Shown here: positions 10,790 to 22,273 of the stretch, piece after piece
How the letters are laid out: each line of letters begins with the position of its first letter
Position numbering within the stretch: the stretch's first letter is position 1
Source: Rhizophagus sp. LPA8_4_AMF
Taxonomy: Eukaryota; Glomeromycota; Glomeromycetes; Glomerales; Glomeraceae
DNA: 28,624 nt
Direction: 5' to 3'
Assembly (NCBI GenBank): GCA_021464525.1
Contig: JADRCO010000662.1
Coordinates: 1 to 28,624 of the forward strand
Program-made: the position numbers and the translations under genes
The notes under the pieces: generated by a model
What the model was told of the DNA's origin: nothing
What the model saw: the letters and a program-made list of their open reading frames with translations, nothing else
The model's database searches: none

Positions 10790-13620
10790 TTGGGAAAATA
10801 ATCTTTTATCATATATTTAGTAACAACGCGGGTGATGATTATTTAATAAACTATTTTTTTGGTGAAAAATAATATTTATCAAAAAAGTGAAAATCAGAGA
10901 ACTAAAGGATTTTCGGTTTACTTTTATAGCATTTATCACATTATTTTTAGTGGGGTAATATTTACGTATTGAAAATCATGATCATCATTTTTTTGGTTTT
11001 TTTTTTTTTTGGCTGAAAAAGATAAATTTAACGGGGGTTACATCTGACGTATAGACGATCCTTGTCAAACGTTACAAATTAAAAAAGGCAGAATTACAAA
11101 AAAAACATCAGTTGTCTACCAAAAAAAAAAAATAATTTTATTTATTTACCTTTAAAAAGAAACTTTATAAAGTTTTATTCAAACCTTCACGTTCATAGTC
11201 GTAATAGAAGATCTGTTTAGAATATGCAAGTATTTAGAATGGTAGTTTCTCATGCTGTGTACATACGGTATTTAAAGATTTGTGTTTCATATTAAATTCT
11301 TTACATCCGTTTAAACGTGCTAATCATTAATCCTTTATTACGTAAATTTTTTTATTAAAGAAAGCTAGAATATTCTTCAAACTTCAAAATCAAATGTTGA
11401 TAGATCCATACACAATTATCGATTGAGAATTCAAACATAACGTACTGGTGAAAAGATTAAGTTCTTAGATATTTTCTATATTAATTTCATGTAAATAAAA
11501 TATTTTGGCTCAATGATATTATACGACCAATTAAATTTATATTCGGCGTGAGTGAAATTGATAAGGTAAACTCTAAGACTCAATATGTAGGAGATTTTAT
11601 TGAGTTGTTTAGATCAATAAAGGAAGGAATCATCTAATAATTACGTAATAAATTGAAAGAATTTGGGGACATAAAATTAATGTAATGAATTTCAAAGCTA
11701 AGTCAAACGTCAGATATTAACAATCTGACAGAAAAATCGAGGTCTAAAATTGAGAACTCAAAAAAGAAACCGAAGAAAATGTAAGATTAATAAGGATAAA
11801 GTTAAGAAATTGAAATTGATCATTGCATCTGTTAATTAATAAGTAGGATAACATTGGAAGATCAAGAATTATGGACATGAATCTACAGAAAGAGTTAATT
11901 TGTATGGCACAATATGATGGAAGACCAATATATTCGCGAAATAATCGAATCATTTGTAGAGAAATCAAATCGCCTTAATAGAGCTCTATATGTGTTTCGG
12001 CGTTAACTTAGTAAAGATATAAGAATCAACATTGTTTACACCCTCCTTTAAATGTTGAAAAGTTGAAGTGGGACATTGTTGACAGTTTTTAGATATAAAC
12101 GCCATCTGTAGAAGCGCCATCTTTAATAAGGTCTCTTTGAATTCCTGGAATTGGGTAAAACCAACAACCAACAAAGTACAAGCCACTTTCTGCGTAATTG
12201 ATAAACTGATAACTATGGTGACAGAACTCTTATTAGAAAGGAAATATATGTTTTGGAATAAAGATAAAATAATTACAAATTGATTGATGTTAAAAGTTAT
12301 ATAGAGGATGGTGAAAGTCAGTTAACTATATATTTTAATACATTAAAAAATGGTAAAGCTAGTATTAATGAAATCTTGTCAGAATTTTTGGATCCTAGAA
12401 TTGAAGTAGAATAAGGATCAAGTTTTTTTACAAGGTTTTCTTATAGCTTCTTATGGGTTAAGAAGAATATTGATAAGAAAATTATAATTAATTATAAATT
12501 TTTATTAAAAAAATTAGTGATGAATTTCACCCAGCAATTTTTAAACTTTTGAGTTCTATTTTTGTTTCTGAATATACTATATGGATGCCAGTGGTTGTTT
12601 TTGGGTCAGAAGTTTGCAATTTTTCTTTCTTGTCACATGTTTAATTTCAGATACAAATTCATGAAATTTCACTATATGCAATTTTTTTTTAAAATAACAT
12701 TCAAATTTGAAGTATTTTTGCATGATATTTGATAAAAATGCAATAAAATAACAAAAATTAAATTACAAAAAATCGTACATAATAAATATTACTCTTTAAT
12801 TTATTAAAATGTATATTTTTAACCTATTTATAATATAATGTAGTTGGATTTTAGCTATGAACATTTGCCTCATTACTTCTGTTATAACTAAAGTTTGACT
12901 TTGATTCATCATAAAAATTGCCAATGAAATGTTGAATTGATCACAATAACCTTAATAGAAAATGTTTGGAGATCTTATTTATTATTCAAAGTGAAATTGT
13001 TTGACCATTTTAAGTTTAAAAACTTTAATGTTATATTGTATTGATGCCACACTTAAAGATAGGTCCACAATTGATTTCTTCACTATTGATATATTCTTCA
13101 ATATAATAAACAATAAGAGAAATGCTTTCTTATACACTCATCCAAAAGTTGTAAAGTATCTGAATCTTTCACATGTATTTCTGTGTACTTAATGATTCCT
13201 AACATGATATTCTCTTTCTAGGATTAATATAAAAAATAATCCTCCTTAATCGCCTTATTTTTTATAAGTTAACTATGGAAAAAAGGCGTGATGAGGATAA
13301 CGTTTACAACGAAACTCTGATTGAATAAATAACATAAAACATGTGATAATATAATGGAAAAAGCAGATCTTTTTGTGCTTGTGGGAAGATTATTAAGCGG
13401 GAATACAGGGATCAGATCACCTATTACTAAAATATTAAGAATCAAATAATCAAATGTACAAAGTAGAGGCAGCTGACTGGCAGCTGTTTATGGGAAAGTA
13501 AGTAATACTATTTTGTATTAGAATTGGGAAATCTCCTAAAACGTTAATATGAAACTCTGTTAATGAAATTTCAAAGTAATAGAAAATTTCATGGGGAGTA
13601 TCTCAAACCAGAATACAGGC

Positions 13621-13710
13621 ACAAAACAAGCATCATTTCCTGAAGAAATGATAATCTTTCAAGAACCACTTAATACTCTTGGTATTTGGGATAAAATAAA
13701 ATTTCTTTCT
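13621..13710 (+). repeat. Decayed coding fragment, copy B (pair with 1038-1121)
   Basis: Reads SFPEEMIIFQEPL followed by NTLGIWDKIK in one frame, matching copy A near the window start. Similarity continues upstream to about 13470. The family is unknown; the pair looks like remnants of a duplicated gene or element. Confidence 0.4.
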
Positions 13711-15269
13711 CGATAATTTCTTTGCTATAATTTTTTTTTTCAAGAGACTTTTGGAAATTCTTCTCGTCCTAAATTTTTCCTTTCTTGCTGGAGCTTATCC
13801 ACTGAAGTACTAAGATGGAGAATCTTCTTTCTTCAACATTTAATTAATATTTTATTTTTTATTGAATTAGCGTATTTAATATTCATTTCAAAAAGAAAAA
13901 AATTCAATAACATAATTACAATTTAATATTTAAATTGTATTATTTTATTTCAATTTAGATACTCTATATAAAGATTTTCGTTGGTTTCTGCACAGACCTT
14001 GAACTAATAGATGTGACTAAAAAAACTTGTATAAACATCACACTTACTAAATTAATAACCTTACACAATTCATTGTCATCATGTTTGATTTGTACTGTTA
14101 CAATATAAAACTCAATTTCTTTGATTTTTGTATCGTGAATTTCAAAATCTAGTATGGAAAAAAAATACTGATAACAAATTACGTAAATTATTATAAACTT
14201 TCACATTTTTTTCTATTATTATTGGAATTATTACAAATAGTAAGCAAATGCGGAATAATTAAAAAATAATAATTTTTTCCCTTTGCTGATAGGATATCTC
14301 ATCTCCTTTCTAGGGCATTGAGTTTTCAACAAAATATTTCCACCATTGATTATTGCCAGTAAGAAAGTCAAAGTTCTATTGTATTTTTGAAGTATTAGTT
14401 AGCGGTGAATAAGTAGTTTGATGGTAGATAAAAATAGCTTGCAACATGGATAATAAAAAAAAGTTAAAATCGAAACCCTACAAACGTACAATATTTGCCG
14501 CGTTTTTGAGTCGTCCTACCGATAGTGTAGATCATCACATGAATCATCGTCGTTGGCTGCTGGATTGTTTTCTTTAATTCACATTTTAAAATTAAGCTTC
14601 ACCAAAATTTGCACCTGCATCTGCAAAGATCAAAAGTTTAAGTTCTAAAATGGCAAAGTATGGGGAAAATGCTTGTTATGTCATCAAATCACCTGCAGGA
14701 AATTTAGACACTTAACTTATGAACCAGTAAGAGCCTTTTAAAAAAAAAAGAATATTTTTTTTGATATAGTATCGGAGAAATTAGAAATTATAGTAGATTT
14801 TATGTAATTTTTTTGTACTTTGACGTTATAAGGACAGGATTTGATGATCTACTATCTAACACATGGTGAATGAAATTTAGGGTCCACAGTATATTGACAT
14901 CCAAGTCCACTGTATTGTAGGCTAGGTTCTTCATCGTTTTCACTTGATTCAAGGAAATTCTTGTCTAAAAATTACTCTACATTTTTTATATGTTTGTTGT
15001 TAATATATTCTATATTTTCAATAAATTCCATGAATGATAAATCTTAATGAGAGCAGCCAATCATGTGTCTTAATTCATAATTTTGAAAATTTCAAAACTT
15101 TTTTTCAGGATTCTACGAAAATAAAAAAGGATTTACATGTTCCAGAGTTACGTCATATATTTATTACACGTTCGATTTACATTGTCTGTTATTTATAGCT
15201 AGGCCAAAGTCCATTGTTTAATAATACTTCCTATGATTTGATCTTTACATTTTAATGACAATGTTTGAT

Positions 15270-15273
<4 letters not shown>

Positions 15274-15301
<28 letters not shown>

Positions 15302-15341
15302 GAAATAAAATGAAAATAAAAAAAAAAAAAAAAAAAAAAAA
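15274..15341. repeat. Long A-rich tract
   Basis: Two poly-A runs of about 28 and 24 bases are separated by a short A/T/G-containing spacer. I looked for a duplicated flank that would mark a retroposed tail and found none. This is likely simple-sequence DNA and may vary in length. Confidence 0.8.
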
Positions 15342-15824
15342 CTGAATGTGATATAAATATATTATAATAAAATACATTACAAAGTTACAAGGGGAATTTT
15401 TAACCTTATTTAAAAGTACATTATATTTCAACAGCCACCCATTTTTAGTAAAATTACAACGTCAAAACCTGTTGAACTAATATATAAAAGGTTGGGTATA
15501 GTTGAAACATAAAGTATAACGGAAAAAATATGATAAATTTCGGGTTCTATTTACATGCTTAATTTTTAGGTGATATCTTAATTAATATAAATTTGTGATT
15601 TAAAATAAAATAAAAATAAAAATAACTTATTCATAATTTGAATCCAATTCTCCGCAAACATCCTATTCACACAATTGAGAAAGGGATCAAAAATTAAGAA
15701 GATTATTATATTTTTTTTTGTCTTTTGACAATAATTTTTTGTTTTTTAGTAAAAAAAGGAAAGAAATTTCAGCTGCTTTTTTTTAACGACTTCTTTCAAA
15801 TAATTTCTTCGTTGTTTGTGAGGA

Positions 15825-16198
15825 TTATAACATGATTGAATCAGTTTTACCAATATTTCGTAATTCGCTCATGATTCTTTCTTCTTCCTTCTTCCACCAA
15901 CTTTCTATTCTATTATCTTGTAAGTCTGTATTTTGGTCCAGCCACGTGGAGTCGTTAATATCTCTATTAGTATTTATCTTTTCCTGTAAGCTGCCAACTA
16001 AAAATAAAATAAGAATTATTCATTATTTAACATAATCTAATCATAATAATACTAATATAATAATTCTAATATGAAATTTAAATAATATTTACCTTCATTT
16101 TTAACTTTTTTAATCTGTAAAGCAACTTTAACTTTACGAACGGATTTTTTTAAAGATTGGCTTAAAGATTTACGCAAGCGCATTTCGTTTATTATCAT
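15825..16198 (-). CDS. Small two-exon protein of 92 aa, unknown function
   Basis: The gene is found by splicing: complement(join(15825..15997, 16093..16198)), 279 nt in frame, ending in TAA. The intron (95 bp) has donor GTAAAT and acceptor TTTTTAG and joins in phase 1. Exon 1 encodes a very basic segment (K/R with Leu/Val every three to four residues, from MRLRKSLSQSLKKSVRKVK), which could form an amphipathic or nucleic-acid-binding helix. Exon 2 is mixed-charge with WLDQ and ESWWKKEERIMSEL, a possible coiled coil. Met6 (16183) could be the real start instead of Met1. There is no signal peptide, membrane segment or known family. Clean splice sites and coding-like composition on both sides of the intron argue for a real gene. 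Confidence 0.6.
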
Positions 16199-16349
16199 GA
16201 AGAATAAACAAAATATGAGAAAACACCCTTTTTTTCTATCTATATATATATTCTTGTTTTCTTTTCTATTTTATGAGTTTTATTAGAAAAACAAAACTTG
16301 ATAGGAAAGTTTTTCTTTTCAATATTGATAAAAAGTATATATCGTTATA

Positions 16350-16591
16350 TTTTTTTTTAAAAAAAAAAAATTCTAGAAAGAAAAAATATTTTTAAAACTG
16401 TTGGTTCTTTATATCCAAATCATCAAGAAAAAAAAAAAGATGTAAATAAATGAAAATAAATAAATAAATAAATAAATAATAAAACCAAAAATAAATAAAT
16501 AAAAAAGTGGTTATTTTTTTTTTTAAAAAAAAAAAATGAAATTTTAAAAAAAAACTTTGAAAAAAAATGAAAATTTTTTTTTTTTTTTTTC
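16350..16591. repeat. Low-complexity DNA: T-run/A-run palindromes and (AAAT)n
   Basis: T9A12 lies at 16350-16370, an (AAAT) microsatellite at about 16453-16479, T11A12 at 16514-16536, and T-runs at 16575-16591. The block separates the 92-aa gene from the hypothetical frame upstream. Such runs exclude nucleosomes and may mark promoter DNA, but no gene-specific site is visible. Confidence 0.8.
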
Positions 16592-16592
16592 C

Positions 16593-17035
16593 TTAAATAC
16601 AAATAAATCGGTCGGAGGTTGGAAATATTTGGATACGATCAAATACAATCATTCTTATTATAGAAGAATCAGGTTGATTTAACTGTTCGGTGATTTCAGT
16701 GATTTCAGTTTTAAAGTATGTGCATATGTTGTTACATAATATATTAAATATTAGTGCAATATCAAAATAACTTTGTCCCTGCATCAATATTATTCTTGAA
16801 TTTTGAATTCATTTCATTGGATAATTTTTTTTTTTCGTAACAAAATAAATAATTTACACAGTGTTTCTATCAGCTTCCATAATTCTGATCGATGGTCGCA
16901 CAAATCAACATACTGAACAATGAGTTGATGAAAATCATCATTATTTAAAAAAAAAAATTTTTTACCTTCCGCAGTAATATTTGTAACTTTCGCCTTTATA
17001 AACAAAAAAGGCGTTAAATAACTGTTTTTTTTCAT
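16593..17035 (-). CDS. Doubtful hypothetical protein, two open segments
   Basis: Two minus-strand segments look like parts of one protein. 17035-16814 starts MKKNSYLTPFLF and runs through YVDLCDHRSELWKLIETL. 16787-16593 continues with MQGQSYFDIALIFNIL and ends in FDRIQIFPTSDRFICI plus stop. The frames differ. A GT-AG intron of about 47 bp (donor GTTACG, acceptor TTCAAG) would join them without stops, but the donor is poor and the intron is shorter than all others here. The alternative is a one-base frameshift in an A-run. The family is not recognised. A hairpin, CGCCTTT/AAAGGCG, lies inside the first codons. It could also be a relic. Confidence 0.35.
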
Positions 17036-17580
17036 GAAAATTTTTTTTTTTGGTTATAGAATGAACCAAATTTTAAAGTTTTCAGAATTTTTTCAAAGGT
17101 TAATGCATAAACGCCATTAATTCCACGTGATAACGTTGCGTCACTTGCGTCTTTGCGTTACCTGCTTGCATTCAATAAGTCAAAGTTTGGTCAAATACTT
17201 ATCGAGTATAAGTTTAAGAAAATTTGTAAGTTGTTAATGTTGGTAGAATTTTCAGAATTTTCTTTCAAAAATTTAAAATTTACCCATGAAATCATGACAT
17301 TTCGGTCATTCCCTTTGACGAAAAATCTAGATTATCATAATTTAAAATCTAATGTTAGGTAAGTATTATATTTTAGACGTGAGGCCAATGCGTGGAAAAA
17401 AATTAATTAATTTATACTTGTATAATCGTAATCTTTAAATACAGTATTATACGATTAATAATTGTTGGAAAACTTTAAAAAAAAAAAAAAGAAAAAAAGA
17501 GATTAAATTTAATCGAGATTAAAAATATTTTATTTTATACAAATTATATAAATTATAATTTATAATATATAACATTATAA
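17036..17580. other. Intergenic region with TTGCGT repeats
   Basis: No gene is supported; the open frame at 17153-17362 (+) is low-complexity and unlikely. At 17136-17158 the hexamer TTGCGT occurs three times at 8-9-bp spacing, once as TTGCGTCAC, next to CACGTG (about 17124). This cluster lies about 100 bp upstream of the hypothetical minus-strand frame starting at 17035 and could be its promoter. CREB/ATF-like factors recognise TGACG-type cores. Confidence 0.35.
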
Positions 17581-20345
17581 TTAATTCATAATCTTATAAA
17601 TATTTTGTAATTTATTATCATCATTCATTTTTGTATATAATTTAATTAAACTATTATATAAATTTTCATTAGGAATTAATTTTTCATTTTGAACCAAATT
17701 CCAAAGATTTTCGGCTTTATCATACCTTTTATGAATTATGCAAATATTAATAAATTCGGTTATAGAATCAATTAATACATCTTCATCTATTCTTCCAATT
17801 CTCATATGATCTATTATATCTTCAACTTTATTATATTCCTTTTCATATCCCTAAATGTAACTAATTTTATATATAATAAAGTATTATTTAATTTAATTCC
17901 TCTATTATATAATTCATCATAAATTTTTCTTATAATTTTTGAACTTTTTGATTCAATGGCTTTGTTAATTAATAAATTCCATGTATAAATTGATGGTTCT
18001 AATTTATTATATTCTAATTGATCATAAAATAATTCAAAAGCATCTTTAAATCCTCTCATTTTACAACAATATTTAAAAATTACGTGAAATGTTTCTAAAT
18101 TAAATTTAAATCCATCTTTAATTATTGTTTTATAAACTTTTTTTGCAACTGATAAATAATTTGATGATAAATAAGATTCTAAAAAATAATTATATGTATC
18201 AATATTCGGTTTAATTTCTCGATTTGAATCACGTAATATACTAATACCAATACTTTTAACATCATAATTCGTTGATTTTCCTGCTGCTCTTATCAAATTA
18301 TTATAATCATTAATAGTTGGTTTAAAATCTGATTGAAACATTATATTTAATGCTCTTTTCGCTTTCTCTAAATTTCCTGAATCTGCAAAACATTTAATTA
18401 AAGAAGAGAATGTTGTATAATCAATTGATAATCCTGCTCGATAAATTTCTTGAAATATCATCTCGGATTTTTCAGGTACTCCTTGTACTGCTGCCAATTG
18501 AATCATGATTCTATAAGTTTCAATGTTCGGTTTTATTTTTAAATTTTCCATATCTTTTTTAATAATTTTCACTTCTTTTATTTTTTCATATTTTACCATA
18601 ATTCTTAATAATTTATTAAATATAAAAAGATCATCTTTTAATAACCCTTTTGATCTTGCATCTTTATAAATTATAAAAGAATCTGTCGCACAATCTTCAA
18701 TACATAAAGAATATATTAAATCATGATATTCTCGTTCCGTAAATATAATATTTTTATACCAAGATATCTCATATAAGTTAAATAAATCTTTGAAATTTCT
18801 ATTTTTGATACAATGATTCATAGTATGAAAAAATATATGATTTGTATTTGGTGTTTGTGTATGAAATAAAAATTCTTTTGCGATCTTAATATCATTTCTA
18901 ACCAAACAAGCGGAAATCATCATTTCAACCATTTGCATATCAGGTGTTAAATATTTTTTTAAAAGTTTTCGATAAAATTCAACTGCCTTGTTATAATGAT
19001 CATGATTGATAAATGTTTGAATTAGTACACTATAAATTGTAACGTATAAAGACAAATCTCCTGATGATTCACCACTTTCCTGTTGTTTTTTAAATATATC
19101 TGGAAGGATTAATCCATGAGTTACTTGTCCTTTGGCTATCATATCCATTAAAATTTTTCCAGCTGCTGTTATATTATTTACTTCAATCAGTCTATCAATA
19201 ATAAGCGAATTAACGTAATGATCCACTTGATAATCTTTTAATGCCATCTCTTCAATATAATTAAACACTTGTTGAAAACTAACACCCTTAATTATTATGA
19301 CGCGTAAAAGATTAAGATAATCCTTTAAACTAGGGTTAAATCCTTGAGTTTTTAGAACATCAAACGTATACATGGCACCAATATGATTATCTTCCAGAAT
19401 TCTATATAGTTTGAGCATCATACTATAATCCTGATGTTCCAACTTGAATTCATAATCTCTTACAGCTTCCAATATGGTGATAGCATATAATGGTTTTTTT
19501 TTGGAAAAAAAATTTACAAGTTTTCGTATCTCTATTATAGTAAGATCGTTAAGTAATTTCGGTTTATATAAAATTTTTTCAATAATCGAATAAACCATTT
19601 CAATATCCCGTTTCTCAAGAGATATTAAATTTCTTTTGATCTCTCTTATACACATATTATCCATCCTTTTTTTCCATTGAATTGATCGTTCTTTAATTAA
19701 TTTTCTTTGTGCCGGAGTTATTTCTTGAGATGCATAAGGATATTGAAATCTATAACGAATAATATTTCTCGCTTTAATTCCTTTATATGAATTCGATAAA
19801 TTTTTTTCATATTCTTTTTTTTTTTCAATAACCCTTTTCCGAATTTTAGAAAATTTTTTTACAATGCTTTTTTTACTAGATAATTCTTCTGTCAAATTTA
19901 AATGTTTTCTTGCTCTAAAAAATCGTTGTATAGCCTTTTTCTTTGATGATAATTCATTTATCATATCGTTTAATCTAAGATTTTCTTGATCATTTATCGT
20001 AGTCTTTACGGATGATGATGATGATCCATTTCGTGGCGTTGAAAATCTTCTTGTTGTTATTGGTGAACGTGGTTTTTTGTTGTATACGGAATGAAGTTCA
20101 GGTATAAAATTTGATGTGGTACTACCACATTTTCTTGTCCTGGGTAAATAAAACAATCGATTTTGTTGATCTATTTTGAATATTAATAAATTTGTGGGAA
20201 AAAATTTATGATATATTTTTGAAAATAAAATATCATTACATGAATAGCAAGTACTAAAGTCAAATATGTATCGTATAGTACCAAAAATGTAAGAAGTTAT
20301 TCCTTGTTTCTTTTTAGTATGAATGAAAAAATTTCTTGATATCAT
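17581..20345 (-). CDS. Pentatricopeptide-repeat (PPR) protein, one frame break near the 3' end
   Basis: This is a helical-repeat RNA-binding protein, likely acting on mitochondrial transcripts. The N-terminus (MISRNFFIHTKKKQG, basic and without acids) resembles a mitochondrial presequence. A Lys/Arg-rich region follows (about 130-230), then many degenerate 35-residue PPR units from about 270 to the end, for example KPNIETYRIMIQLAAVQG, SIDYTTFSSLIKCFADSG and EPSIYTWNLLINKAIES. The main frame closes at 17814 (843 aa), but its last dozen residues are off-pattern. The next frame, entered near 17850, continues a PPR unit (GYEKEYNKVEDIIDHM) and adds about 89 residues to a stop at 17581-17583. One missing base around 17849-17852 would give about 920 aa. 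This is a sequencing error, a real truncation allele or rare recoding. It is divergent from the galactokinase gene. Confidence 0.85.
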
Positions 20346-20590
20346 TTATATTAATTAAAAAAAAATAAAATTTTTTTTTTTAAAAAAAAAAATAGATTGT
20401 CGGAAAAGAGAAGGTTGATCATTAAAAGAAAATTTTTTTTTGATTATTTATATATTGTTCATCAGAGGCTACGCCGCTACGATCATCATCATCTGCATTT
20501 CATGATGAGCAGCAAATCGCATAAAAATTTTATTTATTTATACACAGTGAAAATAAAATTTTCTCACCACCTCCTCCTCTTTATCTTTTC
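20346..20590. promoter_or_regulatory. Shared divergent promoter of PPR and galactokinase genes
   Basis: Only 245 bp separate the two start codons. A T11A11 palindromic run (20371-20392) lies close to the PPR start and should keep nucleosomes off. Nearer to galactokinase are CATCATCATC-type repeats (about 20483-20495) and a pyrimidine-rich leader (CACCTCCTCCTCTTTATC). No clear Gal4-type CGG-N11-CCG site is seen, so galactose control of the yeast type is not supported by the sequence. Confidence 0.45.
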
Positions 20591-22084
20591 ATGATGGATA
20601 CTGAATTCATCCCTAACGTAAAATTTTCTTCAATTTCTGAAATATATCCAGAAATAAACCAACATGAGCAAATAACAAGATATAAATCCTTAATTAGTTC
20701 ATTTGAAAAATTATATAATCGTAAACCAAAATTTATTGCGCGATCACCAGGTAGAGTAAATTTAATCGGGGAACACATCGATTATGCAGGATTTGGAGTA
20801 TTACCTATGGCAATTAGTAGAGATTTAATAATTGCGGTTGATATTACTAATGAAGAGAATGATATGAAAGTTAGAATAGCTAACGTATTAAATGAAAAAT
20901 ATTCGTCAAAAAGTTGGGAATATGAAGGAAAAGAAAAGATCGTGGAAATTAAAGTTGAAGAAGGAGTTTCTGAATGGGAAAATTATTTTAAAAGTGGATA
21001 TAAAGGAATTCTTCAACATTTATCATTAGATAAACCCAAAGGAATGTATTGTTTGGTTGATGGAGGTATTCCTCCGGGTGCAGGATTATCAAGCTCAGCG
21101 GCTTTTATTTGTTCAGTTATTATTGCAACTTGTTTTGCCAATGACGTAAAGGTAACGAAGACAAAAATTACAGAGACTGCAATTATAGCTGAAAGGTTTA
21201 CAGGAATGAACGCGGGAGGAATGGATCAAACCGTTTCAATATTTTCATTAAAAGATCATGCTTTATATATTAAATTTTTACCATCACTCACCGCTACTCC
21301 AATAAAATTACCATCTGTTAATCCACCAATTGTATTTGTTGTGGCTAATTCTCTCATTACTTCTGATAAAGTAGTCACTGCTCCAACAAATTATAATTTA
21401 AGAGTTGTAGAAACAAAATTAGCGGCTTACCATTTAGGTAAATCTTTATTTAATAAACCTTGTGAAAATTTGAAACAAGTTTGTGACTTATATTCTAATA
21501 GTGAAGAAGTTAATATTGAGAATTTAGTTAAATTATCAAATTATGTTGATAATATTTATAAAGAAAATCAAGAAGGATTTACTTTAGATGAATTAAGTTC
21601 ACTTTTAAATTTGAAACATGAAGAAATTAATAATAAATTTATTGGTAAATTCCCTATTAGAGCTAATAAATTTCAATTATATAAAAGATCTAAACATGTA
21701 TTTGAAGAAGCATCAAGAGTGTTAAAATTTTATGAGTTGTGTTTAAATGAGGATAAAAAAGAAAATATTGTTAAAGAATTAGGTAATTTAATGAATGAAA
21801 GTCATAAAAGTTGCAAAGAATTATTTAATTGTTCTTGTGATGAATTAGATGAATTGGTAAAAATTTGTTTAGATGGTGGCGCATTTGGTAGTAGATTAAC
21901 TGGTGCTGGATGGGGAGGATGTACTGTTTCTTTAATTTATGAGAGTGATATTGATAAATTTATACGTTATGTTACAGAAAAATATTATAACGTTAGATTC
22001 CCAAATTTATCAAAGAATGAATTAGAAAATGTTATTTTTGCTACTAGTCCCGGATGTGGTGCAGCCATTATTACAGATTTATAA
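20591..22084 (+). CDS. GAL1: Galactokinase (GHMP kinase, GAL1/GALK2 type)
   Basis: The enzyme phosphorylates galactose (or N-acetylgalactosamine, the GALK2 activity) with ATP to the 1-phosphate, the entry to the Leloir pathway in the cytosol. The frame is intact at 497 aa without introns. The galactokinase signature GRVNLIGEHIDY is at 54-65, the ATP-binding GHMP motif PPGAGLSSSAA at 161-171, GGMDQ with the catalytic Asp at 212, and the third motif LTGAGWGGC at 436-444. The length and the C-terminal half, with RAKHV-like KRSKHVFEEASRVL and LMNESHKSCKELF, resemble GALK2 and yeast Gal1 more than the short bacterial GalK. Whether the substrate is Gal or GalNAc cannot be decided here. Two ATGs stand in tandem at the start; either would serve. 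No other GAL gene is next to it. Confidence 0.95.
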   Translation: MMDTEFIPNVKFSSISEIYPEINQHEQITRYKSLISSFEKLYNRKPKFIARSPGRVNLIGEHIDYAGFGVLPMAISRDLIIAVDITNEENDMKVRIANVLNEKYSSKSWEYEGKEKIVEIKVEEGVSEWENYFKSGYKGILQHLSLDKPKGMYCLVDGGIPPGAGLSSSAAFICSVIIATCFANDVKVTKTKITETAIIAERFTGMNAGGMDQTVSIFSLKDHALYIKFLPSLTATPIKLPSVNPPIVFVVANSLITSDKVVTAPTNYNLRVVETKLAAYHLGKSLFNKPCENLKQVCDLYSNSEEVNIENLVKLSNYVDNIYKENQEGFTLDELSSLLNLKHEEINNKFIGKFPIRANKFQLYKRSKHVFEEASRVLKFYELCLNEDKKENIVKELGNLMNESHKSCKELFNCSCDELDELVKICLDGGAFGSRLTGAGWGGCTVSLIYESDIDKFIRYVTEKYYNVRFPNLSKNELENVIFATSPGCGAAIITDL

Positions 22085-22273
22085 AAATTATAAAAAATAT
22101 ATATATATATATATACTTATTTTATTTATTAAACAATTTAAACAATACAATTTAAAAAAAAAAGAATATACAACTATTATAACAATTATACAATAAGAAT
22201 GTTCGTAAAATCGTAAGAAACAAATAAATTAAAATTTTTTTATAAATTTTATCTAAAAATATCTAATTAATCA
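22085..22273. other. Convergent 3' region with (AT)n run
   Basis: This 189-bp gap lies between the stops of galactokinase (+) and the kinase-Sel1 gene (-). An (AT)n microsatellite lies at about 22098-22115. AATAAA-like signals occur in both directions (TTTATT near 22125 for the minus strand, AATAAA near 22222 for the plus strand), placed so that the two 3' UTRs would overlap. Confidence 0.5.

Larger units (their letters stand above)
10790..15824. other. Five-kilobase intergenic region
   Basis: No gene can be supported. The first few hundred bases hold the 5' flank of phospholipase D, with T-runs at about 10985-11010. Short open stretches that look like protein remnants occur, for example around 11511-11640 (+, reading GDFIELFRSIKEG) and 11890-12000, but none joins into a model or matches a family I recognise. 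Copy B of the decayed coding fragment is at 13621-13710. From 13720 to 15824 the sequence is A/T-rich with homopolymer runs, including a long A-rich block at 15274-15341. Confidence 0.5.

Noticed and set aside
13001-13192. 63-codon open frame on the plus strand
   Set aside because: Begins at an alternative codon and has no family or splice context.
15274-15341. Long A-runs as a second retroposed tail
   Set aside because: No duplicated flanks and no AATAAA at the usual distance before the run; treated as simple sequence.
15832-16035. 67-codon plus-strand frame
   Set aside because: Antisense shadow of the spliced 92-aa minus-strand gene, which has canonical splice sites.
17851-17861. 11-nt GT...AG segment as an intron of the PPR gene
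   Set aside because: Far too short for the spliceosome; frame restoration is more likely a one-base event.
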